From contig CM056574.1 in NCBI GenBank assembly GCA_029721435.1, positions 4,291,001 to 4,355,000 of the forward strand: a DNA stretch of 64,000 nt. Direction: 5' to 3'. The DNA comes from Gymnothorax reevesii. Lineage: Eukaryota; Chordata; Actinopteri; Anguilliformes; Muraenidae. Numbering within the stretch: position 1 is the stretch's first letter; each line of letters starts with the position of its first letter. The notes under the pieces were generated by a model, which saw only the letters and a list, made by a program, of their open reading frames with translations, searched no databases and was not told where the DNA came from. Made by a program: the position numbers and the translations under genes. Shown here one piece after another: positions 62,171 through 64,000 of this stretch.

Positions 62171-64000
62171 AAGAGGCGAGACACTCACGCCTAATCTCTG
62201 CATATGATAGTAGATGTTGCGGGTTTTTTTTCCCACCACAAACTCACTCTCAGCCTGGGCTTGCTCACGCTCCTGCTCATGATTTTACTCGGCGTCAATG
62301 TTGGACTCTGAACTGTAGCGAGTAGTCACGTGACCATACCTGCTGCGTCTCAATCGTTTTTTTTCGCTGGGGAAAGTTCCTAACTCCTGATAACTGATCC
62401 GGAAATGATTACTTGCCTTGGCAACTATGATAAGAGCCTTCAAATTCTTTAAAATGTTAAGGAACTGTGTCTCAGTGCTTCTTAATTTACCTACTTTAGC
62501 ATAGGGTACAAAGGCGCATCCTTTTCAAAAAGAAAGGAATGGATGGGACCCCCAACATGTTCACGTTGCCTGCTTAACCCCTTTCTGCAGATGTAGATGC
62601 CCGCGTCTATAGACCTGCAAATTGGAAGCACGCTGTTACTGTACTCGATCACTAGATGGCACCCCCGGATCAGTTATTGAATGTTCACAAGCAAGCAGAC
62701 CTCGAACGCGGTTCTGAATACGGTGAAGTTCACTCCACTCCCTGTTTTTCGAGAGCTGCATGAATTAAACTCCTCAGCTAAGCCTGATGTGCAAACTGGT
62801 CAGTATCCTTGCCCATAGTGTCGATTCAGCAGTTTAAAAAAACGATATCTTGACACAGAAAAAATCGTTATCCTTTATAGCAACCAGTTTAGCCACAGTG
62901 AGCTAACAGTATTCCAATTAGTAGTTCAGAAAAATCAGTTTTCTGAGGCAAAAAAATCGACATGGTATTGATTCTCTCACATTCTATTGCCTATTACAGC
63001 TGTCCCATACAAAAAAAATTTGTAGTTCCCTACCGTGGATTTACGCGTAGATTCCTTCATTGACAAATCCAGCGCTTCCTTATATCCACACGAGTACTGG
63101 CGTTGATAGCCAATCACTCAATCATATGCTCAGACTCTTCTGCGTAATTGGTGAGTTACACTTCATGCCCTCGTGAAGTTTCCCTGGTAACAATGTATTG
63201 ATTGGTTCGTTTCTTATCCAATTCCCGAGTGTTTAAACATTTTAGAGTAAGTGAAACACATTGATTGGACAAACACAGAGCATACAAACCAATGCGTATC
63301 AGCAGGCTCGGTTGTATCCTGTCTACGTTATGCACATTACGCGCCTAAAATAGACGGGATTTATAGAAAATCGGTTCGCAAAACTGGCCTTGAAGTGTTC
63401 AGTTACATTACAGGATTTAAATGAGAACGATATGCTCTATTGGAATTATTTCGAATGAAACAGGACCGGAGGGTTCCTGCTACTGGATACATCGGTCTCT
63501 TTTTTATACAGTCAATGTCTCTGGAGGAGGGATTCACGAAAAAGGTCAGGCTGCTATTTTTGTTTGTTTTTTTTTTTTTCTGTTTCGGAATGTATATGTA
63601 CTCAACCAAGTCGAATGTCGAGGTTTTTTTCCTGTTTAAAACGCGAACTGCCCGTGCATTTTGGTGTGGACCCCCGGTACGTTCATTGCACGTTTCTTTT
63701 GAATCGGGAGAGGCAATGGATTTGATATTCCCTGAAAGTGGAGTGTCTGTTCAGTTAAAATAAGGTATATTTCAGAATTCAGATATTACTGAGTTAGTGA
63801 GGTGTACTTGCTCCTTATAAGTGTTGAAATGGGTTCGTGAGCTTTGAAGAGGGGACTGGTAGCTTTCATTACAGGGTGAATGTTCTGACCGTTTAATTAG
63901 CAGTTTATTTAATGCGTGTTTGTGCTGGCTTTGAAGAAAAATGGCCAAAACTCTAAACTTTATTATGGAGAAAAGGCATGTTTCGTATTTGGAGAGGTTA
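62171..64000. other. Unassigned stretch to window end
   Basis: No gene supported. Contains GTCACGTGAC at 62325 and a T-rich run near 63565. An open frame at 63440-63763 (107 codons) has no recognised domain and includes this T-run as a Phe stretch. Confidence 0.45.

Noticed and set aside
63440..63763. 107-codon open frame with Phe-rich segment
   Set aside because: The hydrophobic run comes from a T homopolymer. No homology recognised and no splice or promoter context.
1..64000. tRNA or rRNA genes
   Set aside because: No cloverleaf with A and B boxes or rRNA core sequence was recognised on either strand; tRNA-like words found are primer-site complements in LTR elements.

Overview
The window looks like a gene-poor, transposon-saturated stretch of a ray-finned fish (teleost) genome. 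This rests on Tf1/sushi-type chromoviruses, Gmr1-like Ty3/Gypsy elements, a Rex3-like LINE with a GGAT tail, Tc1/mariner, hAT and Harbinger elements, THAP and P2X7-tail-like fragments, and a long C2H2 zinc-finger gene with vertebrate HTGEKPYKC linkers. No bacterial-style operons, tRNA or rRNA genes were seen.

Layout. 1-6,660: a 146-bp satellite-like repeat on both sides of a reverse-strand Gmr1-like element (copy 1), which carries a nested solo LTR. 6,800-7,390: a hAT-like MITE. 7,600-11,690: a degenerate reverse-strand L1 broken by an old LTR and by an L2/CR1-like fragment. 11,840-26,670: a nest of insertions. An old Gmr1-like element (A) has its gag split twice: first by a sushi-like chromovirus (B) that itself contains a Rex3-like LINE, then by a solo LTR (D) that itself contains a second chromovirus (E). 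Target-site duplications support every level. 27,280-28,580: a two-exon Harbinger transposase remnant with a Tc1 MITE in its intron. 30,200-33,000: THAP, acidic-ORF and zinc-finger fragments. 33,083-34,627: a Tc1/mariner element. 35,259-37,334: the only convincing intact host-type coding exon, a 16-finger C2H2 protein on the reverse strand. 38,850-40,500: a broken multicopy transposase-like gene and a lone THAP exon. 40,750-50,995: an L1-type LINE interrupted by a nearly intact Gmr1-like element (copy 3) and, 14-18 bp further on, by a TTAA-flanked DNA transposon carrying both a P2X7-tail-like exon and a THAP domain. 53,079-57,575: a 670-bp tandem duplication holding a young, internally deleted Gmr1-like element (copy 2). 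59,906-61,650: a 38-bp minisatellite.

How it works together. Most coding capacity belongs to mobile elements. The Gmr1-like family is the main recent actor: copies 2 and 3 have almost identical LTR pairs and perfect 4-bp target duplications, and two more solo LTRs sit inside older elements. Its pol order is protease-integrase-RT-RNase H, and its capsid resembles the SCAN domain. The most unusual object is the TTAA-flanked element at 47,081-50,936. All boundaries were read by eye; family names come from recognised motifs and not from database searches.
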